A DNA stretch of 64,000 nucleotides from Gonatopus flavifemur (GCA_018340375.1 JAFFJZ010000006.1:27968001-28032000), one strand, 5' to 3'; positions 34,302 through 47,105 are shown, counted from the first letter of the stretch. Translations and numbers: made by a program. The notes: generated by a model not told the origin, from the sequence alone.

Positions 34302-34571
34302 CACTGTTAGAAGAATCTGTCTTGAACTTAACAATAATATTATGAAGTTTTTTTACATAAATATTTTCTTAAATTTCATACGAAATTTTTTATGAAATGT
34401 CATATTTCCATATTAAATTTAAGAACGATTATTAAATTTAAAATAAAAACATGAAATTCAATATGAAAATACGAAATTTCATACATAATTTCGTATGAAA
34501 TTTGATAAAATGTTTATATAAAAAACTTCATAATAGTATTGTTAAGTTTGAGACAGATTTTTCTAACAGTG
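34302..34571. mobile_element. Family B foldback, complete copy (270 bp)
   Basis: CACTGTTAGAAGAATCTGTC at the left and ...CAGATTTTTCTAACAGTG at the right, flanked by TT. Arms pair over about 75 bp (AACAATAATATTATGAAG...), with an AT-only middle of AAATTTCATA words. Confidence 0.85.
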
Positions 34572-34849
34572 TTATTGACAAAACATTCTATGCAATATTA
34601 GATATTTTTTAATCGAATAAAACTTTATTTGAGTCGATTGAGTATTTTGTTGCACTTTATCAACTACATATTCCCTTTGTTCCCGGAAATTCTTTTTATA
34701 GATTCATGAAGCTGCATCTATGGAAAGTTTTCATGAAATTTGTGAATATTGACGAGTCGAAACATTGAGGCTCTACCAAGTGAAATGAAATTCAACCATT
34801 GTTATCGTTTGGTTAGGATTGGAAGGAATTTACTCGAAGAACTCAATCG

Positions 34850-35120
34850 AATTCACGTTCGATGAACAATTAAAATTCAATTCTTATTTGAAATTTTCTT
34901 CAATCAACCATTGAAAAATTATTCCTAATTCAAAATTATTCTCATTAACAATTAGAATTGAATTCTTCATGAAAATTGTTTTCAATTAACAAATGAATTT
35001 AATTGATTCAAAATTCAATGGAATTTATTTGTCAATTCAAAAAAAATTCAATTGAGCATTGAATTTATTTGTTAATTGAGAAAGATTTCAATTAAGAATT
35101 GAATTTTAATTTTTAATTGT
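34850..35120. repeat. AATTCAATT/AATTGAATT word cluster
   Basis: More than a dozen AATTCAATT, CAATTGA and AATTGAATT words in both orientations. Termini not identified. Low complexity alone does not explain it, because the words alternate in orientation at irregular spacing. Confidence 0.5.
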
Positions 35121-35193
35121 GTTCTTCGCAACCCTGCGTTTTGCTATGTCACTTTTCCTTAATAATGCTCGCTCTGCTCGCATTTTTCAATTT

Positions 35194-35342
35194 CCCTGGT
35201 AAAAATGCGGATAGATTCGGATAAAAATTTGCCGATGGATACACAAATAGGATTGAAACGAATAAAAGTGGATTGTATTTCTATCCGTTTCAATCCTATT
35301 TTTGTATCCATCTGCAAATTTTTATCCGCGTTTTTACCAGGG
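35194..35342. mobile_element. 149-bp palindromic CCC-type MITE
   Basis: CCCTGGTAAAAATGCGGATA at the left and its complement at the right, flanked by TT. Arms of about 70 bp with GGATTGAAACG and CGTTTCAATCC. Probably young. Confidence 0.85.
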
Positions 35343-35369
35343 TTCGAAGATGCTCGTTCTGGATAACTT

Positions 35370-35597
35370 AAAGAAATCTATTAAGAATTAATTATCAATC
35401 GGCCTTCAATAAAAATAGTCTCAAAAATTTCATCTTCTTACGGAAAAGGAGGAGTTATTTATGAATGTGCCAGAGGACAGTAGATTTCATTGAATTAATT
35501 AAAAAATCCTCGAAATTTAGCCTAAAATTGATATTTCGGGAAACAGGGGCGGCAAATGGAAAATCTCCCAATGAAACATGAAGTTTTGCAACACTGG
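35370..35597 (+). repeat. Dispersed repeat E copy
   Basis: Aligns with 17385-17560 and 62350-62497: GAATTAATTATCAAT, GACAGTAGATTTCATTGAA, ATATTTCGGGAAACAGGGGC, GTTTTGCAACACTGG. Confidence 0.6.
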
Positions 35598-38500
35598 TCT
35601 CAACTATGGTTCTCTTCTATACAAGTTTTACTGGCAGCCTCTTCGGTAATTGTCACTCAGATGTCAAGAGAAATCTGGAATTGTATACGGTGAAGTGAAT
35701 TCTCTTGAACATGATCTCTAGATTTCTCCTCAACATGCTTCAATAACTGCTGAGAAAGAATATTTTCAAAATAATTCTCATCTTTCGATATGCGTGAGAA
35801 TTCTCCAAACAGAAATTCGATTTGTAAAACCATCATTAGAAATCGGGTCTCAACCGGGGATTTTTATATTTGAGTAAAACATGTGATGATATTATGTCAC
35901 ATTAGAGACCTAACTCTCTGATTTTCTGTTACTCCTCGAAGAATATGGTTAACAGAAAATGTTTCGAGTGCGCTGGAAACCCTGGTGAACAAGTTTTTCT
36001 GAAAATTTCTCTAAATTTCACTGAAAAACTCTCGCTTATTGGACACATTCAGTCCTTATATTCTAGGTTTTTGTGGTTTAGTTGGGCAAAAACTCTTCAA
36101 CCGAAACATTTTTGTGTAATTATTGGATCGAAAATTAACTTTTCCATTGGAAACTCCTAGCTAAATTATTTCGTAAATTCATGTGATAATAAAAATCATC
36201 GGGTATAGGATCTCTCACCTTATCTCTGAAAGAATATTGAAACTCTCTAAAAAAAATTATAAATACCTCTGAAATTTCCAGTAAAATACCTGTAGGTATT
36301 TTCAAATACAAACGTTAAAATTTGCCCAAGTAGTTCTGAATACTCGAGTAAATCAGGACCCGAGCAACCGATCGATGTCCCTACAACGAGAATCTACAAC
36401 GAGAGGAATAAAAAAGAAACCAGAAGAAACACAAGAATGGAATTCAAATGAGAATCTTCCAACAACAATAACGTGCAGGTTTGGATCATCGATTAAGTTT
36501 TTCCACGAACAGTTGAAAAGGACTGGAGAAAAATGATAATGATGAAGTGTAAGCGCGTAGTAAGGATCGTGAGAAAAAGTGGTAAGAGATCCCATGGGAA
36601 TCGAGGATACGAGATAAAAATTCACGACCTTGGTCAACCTGATTCGCGTTGGTACCTTATTCCTTCCCTCTTTTCTTCTTTCCTTCGGATGCTCCTTTTC
36701 TGCCCCCTTTCAAGGTCCGGCAGAGGAATAACTCAAGATCCTTGTACAACTACGAAACTCATAGCGCAGTCATTGCAAGGAACGACGCCACCACCCGGTG
36801 CAACGCGCGTCGTCGTTCTTGGGCTTTCTCTTCCTTTTATTTTCTCTGTACTAAGTACCGTCTGAGTGGTGTGAACGTATGAAAAGAGTTAAAGAAAAGG
36901 AAGAGCAAAAAAGAAGGGAATGACCGTCTGGAGATGTTATCTCGCAGTCCTCATTCTCTTCTCTTTCTTATCACGGTTGGGGCGAATTAAACCCTTAAGG
37001 CGGATCTAATAATCCTTCTTCCGTCGCTTCCAATTGTTAAATTGAGCAAAACATTTGCTTGTCGTTTACAGTTCGTATTACAGTTGTATTTTATCTTAAG
37101 CTCCTCACGAGTGCCTTCACAAAAAAACCAACTAAACGGAGAGAAAAGATCATGGAACGATCGCTAGAAAAGATAGTAAACTGGTGACAACTACGAATTT
37201 CCAAAATAGGAACCATCACTCGTCTTTTGCTAGTGATCATTCAGGACAGATAACTTATCGAAACAATTAATATAATTTGACCGAATGAGTCAAAGAAATA
37301 ACGTGAAACGATGACACACCCTCGGCAAATTATCTTAACCCTGATATCGAATTCAATCACTTTGGTTATCTCATTGCAAATCATCTTTATCTTCTGTCCT
37401 GAATCCCCCCAGAGAGTTCGAATCGAAATTAGACACGGTGGTGAGTATCGAAAAAGTCGAAAGTAAGAGACCAAACTTGTTTATCTCTACAATCACGGTG
37501 TTATATATCTTTCGAGGAAACAATAATCCTTTTGTCGATTTCTGTGGAAAGAAGAACTTTCTCCGTTCAGATGATTCAGCTGTCCGTGAACTGTAACTTT
37601 GTTGCGACGGCTACAGTAGGGTACCACACAACACACCTGACTCTCGCTTTCCGGACTCATGGAGGAGGGAAAAGAAACAAGAGACATGACACACGAAGCG
37701 CAGCGCAACACGTATAAGAGATGAACTATTAGAGAGAACCAGGGTAAAGTAAGAAAGCATCGTCTTGAAAACTCGTTCTTTCTCTACGAGGCCGAACAGT
37801 ATATCGTTGTTCTTGTTGCTGTTTAGCACTACCGCGAGAGAGGCCACGGATCTCTTGGCCTCTCGCAATTAACACCCGCTAGATGAATTACTACCGTGAC
37901 GGTAATTAACTGTAGGACGATGGCAGTAGGTCAAACGAACTCGTGCTTCGATTCCTAAGAAGAAACCGAGTCGTGCCATATTCGTTTGAATTTCTTTGAA
38001 AAATTCAAATTATCGTACCTACTTCTTTCTTTTGCAAAACACGAGTAATGGACGTATAAAGAAACACCCATGGCATACGATAAACTTGCTCTACTTTCGA
38101 AAGGGCCGAAGAAAGAAAAGTAAAATACCTACTAGGAGTTGTTCTACGTGTTATACTACCAAGTCTGTTCTTCTGTTATTTCTCATTCCCATTTGCTTCG
38201 GGTTTGTCGCAAAACTAGTTCCGAGAAACAGGTTAATGCGAGAAACACCTCTCTTCGAGAGAGAGCATACACACGTAGAACAAATGAATCCTCTTGGATT
38301 CCACTCGAGGTGGAATAATTATGTGAGATTTGGTGGTCAGAGAAAGAGTGCTAGTAGGGTGAATATTTAAAAGGTACCTACACAATAATATACATCTCAG
38401 TTTTTATCGTTTCGATCGACGAGAAGCAGGGGCGATGGCGGCAATCGAGCGATGAGACGACAACCCCCCCTTGACCTTGAAATCGTTTATCACGAAATCT

Positions 38501-38940
38501 AATTTAATCTCCTCAAATCCATCATCATCGTTGTCACCCTTGTCACCCATCGCTGCGATTATCCACTCAAATTCTTCGCTTTATTATATAATGGATTCGA
38601 TAATAATTATGTATCGTCGTCACAGCTATCATCGAATCACCATGTTTTCGAGACTCAGAAAAACATTCTATACAAGTGATGTGAATTGAATCTCTTCAAA
38701 AGAGGACTGTGAATTTTCCCATGACGATCTAATTACGCAAGGTTGCGTTTGAGTCGTCCTGGTTTACCGCAAACACGTCCGCCGTCCGTTTCGATCGAAT
38801 GGCTGTCAAAGGGAAAGATAAAAAACAAGAGGGAAGTGAATCCTTATAGTTTTACGCTACCCTTTTTGTCTTCCCTCCTCTCTTGAAAAGCCGTGAAGAA
38901 AATTTATACTTATTTAATCATTTGAACTCCAATAAAACTC
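35598..38940. other. ssh intron, large repeat-poor block
   Basis: 3.3 kb without bounded elements. GA/CT-biased stretches around 36380-36620, 36880-36970 and 38090-38130. No exon recognised. Confidence 0.45.
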
Positions 38941-39388
38941 CCCGAGTAGAAATTCATATTGGGTGTTCGATCGGGACCAGATCTGCAAAAGCCTTATCTC
39001 AAATCAGGCCCTGATATGCACGCAGAAAACAGTCCCATAATTTATTGAGGATCAGCTGATGCCAGTCTGTGACAGATAAAGTTTTGACTTGAATTTACTT
39101 TTCAAAACTCCCATAATTAGTACTTTTGAAGCTATATTCAGGTAAATAATTTCATCCATCACAGACTGGCATCAGCTGATCCTCAATGAATTATGGGACT
39201 TTGAAAAATATATTTTTCTGCATGTGGAATGTAATTCACCGTTGTATCAGAGCCCGATGTAATGAACTATGGTAGGGCATGCCAAATCATGGCCTCACCA
39301 GGAACAGATCAGGTGTGCCAAAATCAGATGAGCTCTATCATGGCCCCGTAATGAACATGAGATTGGCCATACAATTTTTCTGCTCGGG
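38941..39388. mobile_element. CCC-type element, host of a nested CAC-type MITE
   Basis: CCCGAGTAGAAATTCATATT at the left, (reverse complement) CCCGAGCAGAAAAATTG at the right, flanked by TC on both sides. Host interior has AGGCCCTGAT and GGCCCCGT words. Confidence 0.8.
39019..39224. mobile_element. CAC-type palindromic MITE, nested
   Basis: CACGCAGAAAACAGTCCCAT at the left, (reverse complement) CATGCAGAAAAA at the right, TG on both sides. Arms contain GAGGATCAGCTGATGCCAG and its complement, then CTGTGAC. Confidence 0.85.
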
Positions 39389-40474
39389 TCGTATTACACG
39401 AAAGAAAGAATGTTGCTGATACAGCGAGTTGGGATATTATATTTACAGAATATCAAACAAACTTTGCTGCCACAAAAGTTTCCATCTTTTCGAACAACCT
39501 TTGAATAATTTTCTCCCGAGGAGAAGAAAAAATTCCCTCATCCCACTCCATCATCATTAATAAAAAATTGAAAATTCTGGAATTTTGAATCAGTCGAGCA
39601 GCAGTTATTCAATACCTGACCCATTTCCCACTCCTCTTCACGGTAGTTCTTTCATCTCATTCCACATTGAAATCTCCCTTTTCTCCTCTCATTTGCACCT
39701 CAAGCGAAATTTTGAAATGAAAATTCCAACACAACAGGAATAGCGGTTCCCTTTTGTTATATTATATCCGATAGTTGATGTAAGGATCACGTAGCAATTA
39801 TGCAAAATGAGTCATCCGCTCGCATGTACGAGTACAAGCTTATGCCAATAATCGATTTTACCATCGAAAGTTGTTGGCCGACGTCGTCTTCTTTCGTGTA
39901 ACGGTTCGCGTTGCGGAGAAGAAAGAGCAAAGGAAGAGGAAAAAAAGGTCAAGGTGCCATTCACGAGAACCGTCTTTCGCAGCGGTGTTGCCAAATTGAA
40001 AGCCACGAGAAATGAAAAATGAGAAAAATAAATGAATAAATAAATAAAGTGCAAAATCTGCTGTTTGATAAATATATTTCATCGCGGTATTTCAACACTC
40101 TCCTTTTTTTAATGTTGAAATTAAAAACAAAAAAAAAACCAGTAATTATATACTCATTTGCGTAATTTTTTGTTCCCTTGATCAATGAAACAAAATCCAA
40201 GTTTCCTCTTGGGTAGAGAAATCGCGGGATACATCCTAAAATATCTTGATTGCTCTTGAAAGGATGCGTCGATCGATACGGTTTACGATCAAATCATTTT
40301 GATTTGTTCGAGGAAGGGTTTGAAATTCAATCGATTGTGATACGATACGTGAAAGAATATTCTCCCAATCGGGTTATCTAATACTCCAGCAAAAGGACGG
40401 AAGATATTTCTATGGATTTCAGATTTCTAAACTTTCAAGTTCTCAAACATAGTTTGCTATAATTAAAAATTTCA
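39389..40474. other. Intron spacer with a GCTG-family fragment
   Basis: About 39397-39480 begins TACACGAAAGAAAGAATG and has GCTGATACAGC and GCTGCCACA, a CAC-type relic without a right end. The rest is unique. Confidence 0.4.
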
Positions 40475-41424
40475 CACTGTAAAATTAAAAATTTGTACTG
40501 CAAAATTTCAGCATCAAAACTGGCAATTTTCTGAGCCTCGGTACTGGGATTTTTCAGTACACGAACTGAACTTTTCCAGGACGTGTACTGGAAAATTAAT
40601 GCCAAAAATATTCATGAAAATTGAAAGAACATTGCCTACACGAAGGGATTTTGCACGTTCCATGGGTTTCAAGATGATTGAGAAACTTGATCGTTCATGT
40701 GAATGGACAGAAAGTCATATCTACCTCACGGGATTCGAACCTAAACTTTTCTACCTGCCTACCACAATTGAAACCTAAGACCTAACCGATGAGCTGTAGC
40801 GCGACATGTTGGAAGGCCAGCTTGGGTTACTACATATGATACGCTAAGAGCAAAAGTGGCACCCAAATTGTTGTCAAACAAAAACAGAACAGGAACTTTT
40901 GGGAGCAAGAATGGAACGTCAAAAAATAAAAGAGCAACCATAGAAATCTCTGGGCAAAAATAAAACACTGAGAGAGCTCGAGCAAAAACGAACCAACGTA
41001 CAACCCAATTTTGTATTCATGCGCTTCATATCTGGAATACACAAAGGAATAAGTCTTCGAAAAACCTTATATATCAATTTTATTTGCTACAATTACAATT
41101 ATCATTCAAAATCACAATCAGGACATTTTTAATATAAAGCCTTGAAATTTTTCCTGCCAGAAATGACGAAGTCCAATAGAAGTGGAAAATTTCAGTGCCA
41201 CAATGATTCAATTCTAGCATACCTGGGAAATTACTTCTGGTGCACAGGAAACTGTAAAATTGTAGCACGAGCCAGTAAAATTCCCGCAAAATCATGGAAA
41301 AATTTCAGTTATGCTTGGTAAATTTTCAGTACCGTACCAACAAAATCCATCCATATTCTAGTACCAACACTGGAAATTTCCAGTCCAGGTGCACAGTAAA
41401 TTGCCAATTGTTTTTTTTTACAGT
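40475..41424. mobile_element. CAC-type element with GTACTGG/CCAGTAC words
   Basis: CACTGTAAAATTAAAAATTT at the left, ...TTTTTTTTACAGTG at the right, CA on both sides. Words GTACTGGAAA, TTCCAGT and TTTTCAGTAC concentrate in the outer 150 bp (40490-40600 and 41280-41400). The middle carries a SINE-like insertion. Confidence 0.7.
40719..40815 (-). repeat. tRNA-derived SINE head
   Basis: On the minus strand a split RNA polymerase III promoter is visible: an A-box-like CAGCTCATCGGTTAGGTC (about 40780-40797) and a perfect B-box GGTTCGAATCC (40731-40741). The A-to-B spacing is longer than in most tRNAs, and acceptor-stem pairing is not evident, so a SINE head rather than a functional tRNA gene. Confidence 0.6.
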
Positions 41425-41993
41425 GCAGATAATAGCGATATATAAAAAAATAGAGTATCCAAAAGTTTCTCGATAGATATTATTTTCCTTCTTATATTCA
41501 TCCTCTTCGTACGGCAGGTTCTCTCCTTTATTATTATTATCATCATCATCATCATCACTATTATCATTCCCCATAAGGTTCGAATACTCCTTTTTCTCTG
41601 TAGCCTGTGTTTCCACGATAGTTGCTTTTATCGATTGGTAACACGAAGTGAACGTACCAACAACTTGTACGGACGATGTTTGCATATACATATACATGAA
41701 CAACGATCGATTCCGTTCGCCATTTGGTACCTGTTCACCTTCGCAGCTCTTTGAACAGTCAGGATATGTCGTACAGGAATTCTCTGCGGATACTTTGTAA
41801 ACGTAATCACACCCTAATACGTGGATTTATACGAATACGAATGCATGTATATCAGAAGCTGATTGACAGATCGATTGATTGATATCATGGAATTTTTTTC
41901 CACTTTTGTGTGTTTTTTATATATATTGATATTTAGGGAAACCGTCCCTACTTCGAGACAAATATTCTACGTCAATTTATCACACTGAGATAA
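41425..41993. other. Intron spacer
   Basis: ATC/ATT-rich simple sequence around 41528-41570. No feature beyond that. Confidence 0.4.
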
Positions 41994-42606
41994 AAGATTC
42001 GTTGACTCAAATAAGATTTCTTCATGGTAAATAAATTTTATACTTGGATACGGCCAAAGAAAAATTTATTCATGTTCATTTCACCGCATAGTTGATAAAT
42101 ACAGCACATGTTTCTTTGAGAAGAAGTCATATTCATTCAAATCAATTTCGATCAGTTTGAGTTAAATGAATGATTTCGTTATAATTAATCAATACACTGA
42201 GAGAAAAGCGGTTCGGTAGATAGTGAAGTAGTAGTGAACTTTAAGCGATGTTTCGTGAAATTTCAGTGTTCTCCAATCGTTAATATTCTTATGTGAAACT
42301 CAATTAATAAACGTTTAGCGAATGTGGTCGTGAATATTGTATTATATAATAACGATTGTAGAACACTGAGTAATGTAAAGCAAAATTTCAGTAATGTTTC
42401 TTGAAATTCTATGAAACATCGCTCAAAGTTCAGTAATATTCAGATTTATCGATCAAATAGAATACTATTTACTGAACTTTCAAATTGTTCTCCTCTCAAC
42501 ACAATGTTCGATGATAATGAATAAGTTTTATTCGTATGAAACGATATCTCTCAAAAATATTCAACCAAATACGTTGATTTGTCAGAAGGAAACCTTTTTC
42601 TCAGTG
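41994..42606. mobile_element. Composite CAC-type element
   Basis: Outer start CACTGAGATAAAAG, outer end ...CTTTTTCTCAGTG. A second start, CACTGAGAGAAAAGCGG, lies at 42195. GAAACATCGCT, TTCAGTAAT and AGTGAAC-type words recur in both orientations (42220-42480). Probably one element in another; the inner right end is unclear. Confidence 0.5.
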
Positions 42607-44193
42607 CAGTTTCACAGTTGAATCGATACACATTGACGAGGTGAGAACAAAATTAATAAAAAAAAAAAAACACGCATCTGTGCACGAACAGTCACGTAAC
42701 AATAACAATTTCCCAATCAAAATTTATCGACGACTCGTATTCATCTACTGTGATTTTCTTTGCCAATGAAGAATGATGATATAAGAGCGAATAAAAGAGA
42801 ATACCTTCGATTTGTAATTCAACAGAACTCAGTTTACGGTTCGGTGCGTGTTCCATAACCGTGTTTTTAAACGTAACTGAGATTTGATTGCATCTCAATC
42901 GCGTTAACCATGAGAGTTTCGTCATCGAATTCGCGTTTAATAAACCCTATAAAACGAGTTGGGAAAGCCGATATCGATCGGGATACGAGTTTTTGTCATG
43001 GACTTGTTATAAAACGCCAGCAACCACAAGGTGTATTTCTACATAGATACGAAATTCATTGAAGGTTCTATGGAAGCTCTTTGTATCGTGTATATTTGAA
43101 ATGAAAATCAAAGTATGGTACGTTATAGTATACAATACCGCTCAAAAGTCGGACTGCGAGTGATCAAGACGCAAGGAAATACTTTGAAGAATCCAAAAGT
43201 GGAGTTTCTTCAATTTTCCTTCTACCATAAAATTATACATTCCTAGGTAGAAATCAAAACCAGTTCAGTATTGTTCCAAATTTAGATCTTCAGAGCCAGT
43301 ACTGGGCCAGTTTGGATTTTCACTCAGAATTGATAAACAAACGGATCTAAATCAGCAAATGTTTGTATTTCATTGATGGAATGATGAAAATTTTGTAAAT
43401 TCCTGGTCTACGTGCAGTTCTTTGGCACAGTTACGTATATCAACTAACTCAGACAATTTTAGAAGGATTCTTAGGTGTAAAACACTTGAGAACCAAACTT
43501 TTTTGCCCGTTGCAATTTTTTCACCCACCTCACAGTTTCAAAGTTACAGAGGTTTTTTCAGAAAAACGACTCCAGGCAAAAAAAAATTTAAATAACTCTG
43601 ATGTTGCTGAAGTTCGAATCGTTTATTGAAACGAATTGGTAATCGAAGAACAAAATACTCAGCTTTTGAAGCCTTCCAATCTTGTAACTCTTTCTTTAAA
43701 CTTATTTTCCAGTTCCAAGGAAGTGATTCGAGAAGATAACTAACAATGATTCATTAGATTTTGTAAGTTAAGCTTTTCGTTTCTTTTTTATAAACGATTC
43801 AAGCTTCAAAAACATTAACTCTGCGAGGAAAAATCGTAAAGCTATGAATGAAAAACAATTTTGAAGGGGAAGAAATGCTCTATCGAATGGCTGTCTCCGT
43901 GATACGCAGCGGATTATATTTCTAAGAAAAAAAGTGTGAAAAACACGCCATATTCAAATCGCCGCAGCACTTTGAGGAATCATCATAGAGAAAAGAGGTT
44001 TTCTCCATTTAAAAGATCATACTTTGCCCTTGAAAATGTTTCTTTTTTTTAAATTTTTTTTCCTACAACCATTTTTCATTTGAGAAATAATACTTCAAAC
44101 TTTTGCTTCTTTCTCCCAAAAGTGTACCGAAACTTTTGAGTGATAGTGTATACAAGTTTTTTTTTCAAACGCGTGCACGAATTCAGGTTCATA
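42607..44193. other. Intron spacer with a worn CCC-type fragment
   Basis: About 43246-43320 begins CCTAGGTAGAAATC and holds GAGCCAGTACTGGGCCAG. Otherwise AT-rich and unassigned. Confidence 0.4.
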
Positions 44194-44382
44194 CACTGGA
44201 AGAATGTTATTTGAAGAATTACCGTGAAATTTCAGTGATCGAAGGACAAGTGGAAATGTTTTTTTTAAATATTACTGTGCATGTTGTAAAACTTATAGAA
44301 AAAATCCCACATTTTCACATGTTGCACAACAATTTTTTGATTAGGATTTTACAGTAATTTTTATAACAAAATCCTTCCAGTG
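44194..44382. mobile_element. CAC-type MITE, 189 bp
   Basis: CACTGGAAGAATGTTAT at the left, (reverse complement) CACTGGAAGGATTTTGTTAT at the right. Left flank TA, right flank AA, so the duplication is uncertain. Confidence 0.65.
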
Positions 44383-44389
44383 AACGCAT

Positions 44390-44545
44390 TCTAACATGAC
44401 AAAATTATAGATTATGCTATAGTTTACATCAACTTTGATATAAAATGTGTAATTGAATTAATCCACGTACTTGAAAAGGAACTTCCAGCAAAAACATTCA
44501 AATGAATGCAGAAATTTCTCATACTGTATATGTCTTCCATACCTC
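44390..44545. repeat. Partial copy of the 46484-46698 family
   Basis: Shares GCTATAGTTTACATNAA, CACGTACTTGAAAA and AAAAACATT.AAAT.AATGCAG with 46570-46690. Left part lost. Confidence 0.65.
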
Positions 44546-45324
44546 TGTCACCACGAACGTGTGTCGTGACCGGTTGTGCATTTACAGATACCGATAAGAG
44601 AGAGAAAGACATAATTGGAATACAATACACAATTTATTATTGATTCTTGCGACATCAATTTGCAATCCTGATGGATGAAGTATCAAATCTTCATTCCTGG
44701 AAATTTAACTCACGACGTCAACGAATGGTGCTCGCTCTGACCGTGAATATTCACCTGCCCGAGGAGTGAATTCCTTCATATTCTGCATGGAAATCCCTGA
44801 TGGTTTAAGGAGATTCATTACTCCCTGCAAAAGTTACTAGATTCCAAATTTCTCTGTCCAGTTTTCTCAGAAACGAACCCATAAAATGAAAAATAATGAG
44901 TAGCTGCATTTTTTTCAATAGCCCAAGAAGATGCACCTGCTCATTAAAATTGATTCTATTCATTGATTACTGAGAAAACTTGGCTTGTGGTGAATCGCCT
45001 TAAGGGGGTATATTGTGGGAAAACCTATTTTCCTCTTTTTGCATATTTGCGAAGTTCAAACTTCGAGAGACACGTTTTCAGGAGGGTTTTGTGAGAAAAT
45101 GTGAGTATAATGTACCATTGTAACACTCACACTGTAAGAAGTCCGACAGAATATCGCTGCATTTTACTTGAAAAATTGACTGCGATTCAGTCTTTCCCAT
45201 CCCCTCGGCATTTGTTTTCAGCGCTTAGTTCCGGATGAAACAGGGCTAGTTTTGGCTGCATCTTGAAATTAACTTATATACAGAATCAAAGCAAGTTTCA
45301 CTCTTTACTTTTTGAAATAGACTG
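44546..45324. other. Intron spacer, nothing recognised
   Basis: No exon or bounded element. CACTGTAAGAAGTCCGAC at about 45130 looks like a CAC-type start without a right end. Confidence 0.4.
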
Positions 45325-45624
45325 CACGCAGAGAAAAAAAGTTGCTGAAACAGCAAACCTCGAAAATTTGCTTTGCTAATATGACAAAACTTGTTTCTGA
45401 ATTAGCAAAGAAATTGCTATGACAGCAAAAATTTTGCTCTTTCGACAAGCGCTTGCCATTCAGCAATCCGGAATTGTAGATATACAGACGGCTAGAAAAT
45501 TTTGATGGATTAGCAAATATCTTGCTAAAATAGCAATATTTTTGCTGTAACAGCAACCGTTTTGCCAATTTAGCAAAGCAGATTTTTCGAAATCGCTTTT
45601 TCAGCAAGAATTTTTCTCTGCGTG
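45325..45624 (-). mobile_element. 300-bp CAC-type GCTG family, copy inverted to 53779-54078
   Basis: CACGCAGAGAAAAAAAGTTG at the left, ...TTTTTCTCTGCGTG at the right, TG on both sides. Its reverse complement is about 90% identical over the full length to 53779-54078 by eye. Dense GCTG/CAGC and GCAAA/TTTGC words. Any open frame across it reflects the words and is not a gene. Confidence 0.85.
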
Positions 45625-45671
45625 TGTTTAAAATTGTGCTCGAATCTTCAAACGCGTTTTTCTCGAAACTA

Positions 45672-45852
45672 CACTGAGAAAAATGAATGGTTGCAGTAAC
45701 CAATTCGTTGGTTAAATATGGCAAAAAATGCAGTTGGAGCAACCAAAGAAATTGGTTGTTACAACCATATAATTGATCATGATAACCAAACAATTGGTTG
45801 GACCTCATTCAACCAACGAATTGGTTATTGCAACCATACCTTTTTTTCCGTG
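45672..45852. mobile_element. CAC-type MITE with GGTTG/CAACC words
   Basis: CACTGAGAAAAATGAATGG at the left, ...CCTTTTTTTCCGTG at the right. About ten GGTT(G/A)/(T)CAACC words: GGTTGCAGTAACC, GGTTGTTACAACC, AACCAACGAATTGGTT. Left flank TA, right flank TG. Confidence 0.75.
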
Positions 45853-46483
45853 TGTGCATGATATCTCAAGTTCTACTTAATCGATTTACTTGAAATTTGA
45901 CACAGAGCCTTTCTTTATACATTGCAGTTTCGTGTTACGAGGAATTTCTTCGTTTTATTTTCCTTTAAATCCCAAAAGAGGAAAAAAAACAGGGAAAAAC
46001 CGTGACTTTTTTTCAAACTGCCGCCATTCTGTGAAAAGAAACTCTTTGTAGTGCGATAGTGACACACTCAGAGAAGTACTTGGACGGTACAATCGAATTC
46101 TATTGATAAATAGGAGCTGGCTAAATATTTTGTTAACATGTGAAAATAATACGAATACAGCACCCAAAAAAAATTCATCCATATAATTTAGTTCCTCCAC
46201 CAAAATAATTTTTATGCAACAATAACATATTTGATAATCCATAGAATTGTTTTGTTGATTCATTCAAAAGCAGCCAACCAAATATTTAGCCGACCCGTAG
46301 TTGCTGATTTTTTCTTCAGTGCATCCTTCTTCAGGAATTTACAAAAAAAAAAAAATGTTTTCCAGATCACTAGGTGGACTGAAATCCTGCAAATCGGTCT
46401 GCAATTTCTTTAATTTTTTTGATAATATTCCTAATGTTTTGAAATCTGAAAATGTCAATGAATAACTAGTGGAGAAATGTATA
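45853..46483. other. Intron spacer
   Basis: AT-rich, no feature supported. Confidence 0.4.
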
Positions 46484-46698
46484 CACTGTCAGAAATATCT
46501 GGAAGTTTTTTCAATTACGTACATGAAATCAGGTTCATATAAATTCTGCATTAAATTTAATGTACGAAAACATGAATAGACTATATGCTATTATGCTATA
46601 GTTTACATTAAATTCCATGTACAATGTGCATTCATGTACGTACTTGAAAAAAACTTGCAGTAAAAACATTAAAATTAATGCAGAAATTTTTAACAGTG
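46484..46698. mobile_element. CAC-type MITE, 215 bp
   Basis: CACTGTCAGAAATATCTGG at the left, (reverse complement) CACTGTTAAAAATTTCTG at the right, TA on both sides. Internal ACGTACATGAA/TTCATGTACGTAC and ATGCTATTATGCTATAG. Termini close to family B. Confidence 0.8.
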
Positions 46699-46849
46699 TA
46701 GTAAAAATATTTATTGGATTCTTTTTACAGCGTCCGAAAAAAACACCAAAAATCCGGGCATGTAAACCAGAATACCCCCTTAGACTAATGGTTTTACTTT
46801 CTTTCGAGAGGCGAGATCTGCTCTTTGTTTCGCAAGAACCGATGACCAG

Positions 46850-47105
46850 GGGACTTGAAAATGCGGAAAAAAATGAAAGAAGTCTTCTTTCGAAAAGACA
46901 ATGTACCGTGTCACGAGTCGATCGCAACGACGGTGAAACTACATGAATTGCAATATTCTCCGGATCCTGGCCTCCAGCGACTACTGACTGTTCGCACACC
47001 TCAAAAGAATGCTTCGGGGAAAGAGATTTGGCCCCAATGAAAAAGCCATACCAGAAACTGAGATGTATTTTGAGCCTAGTCTGAAAAAACGATTCAAAAA
47101 TTATT
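46850..47105 (+). pseudogene. mariner transposase relic
   Basis: The plus-strand translation gives VFFRKDNVPCHESIATTVKL, matching the catalytic HQDNAPCH...KL block of mariner transposases. YSPD follows in frame, then GKRFGPNEKAIPETEMYFEP in a shifted frame and a stop after KKRFKNY. At least two frameshifts and internal losses; the N-terminal domain and the terminal repeats were not identified. A different decay pattern from the 24.1-kb relic. Confidence 0.8.

Noticed and set aside
45305..45808. 167-codon open frame whose peptide resembles one at 53847-54179
   Set aside because: Both lie across the 300-bp CAC-type element. The similarity follows from DNA identity of the two copies, and the frame runs out of the element into unrelated sequence.
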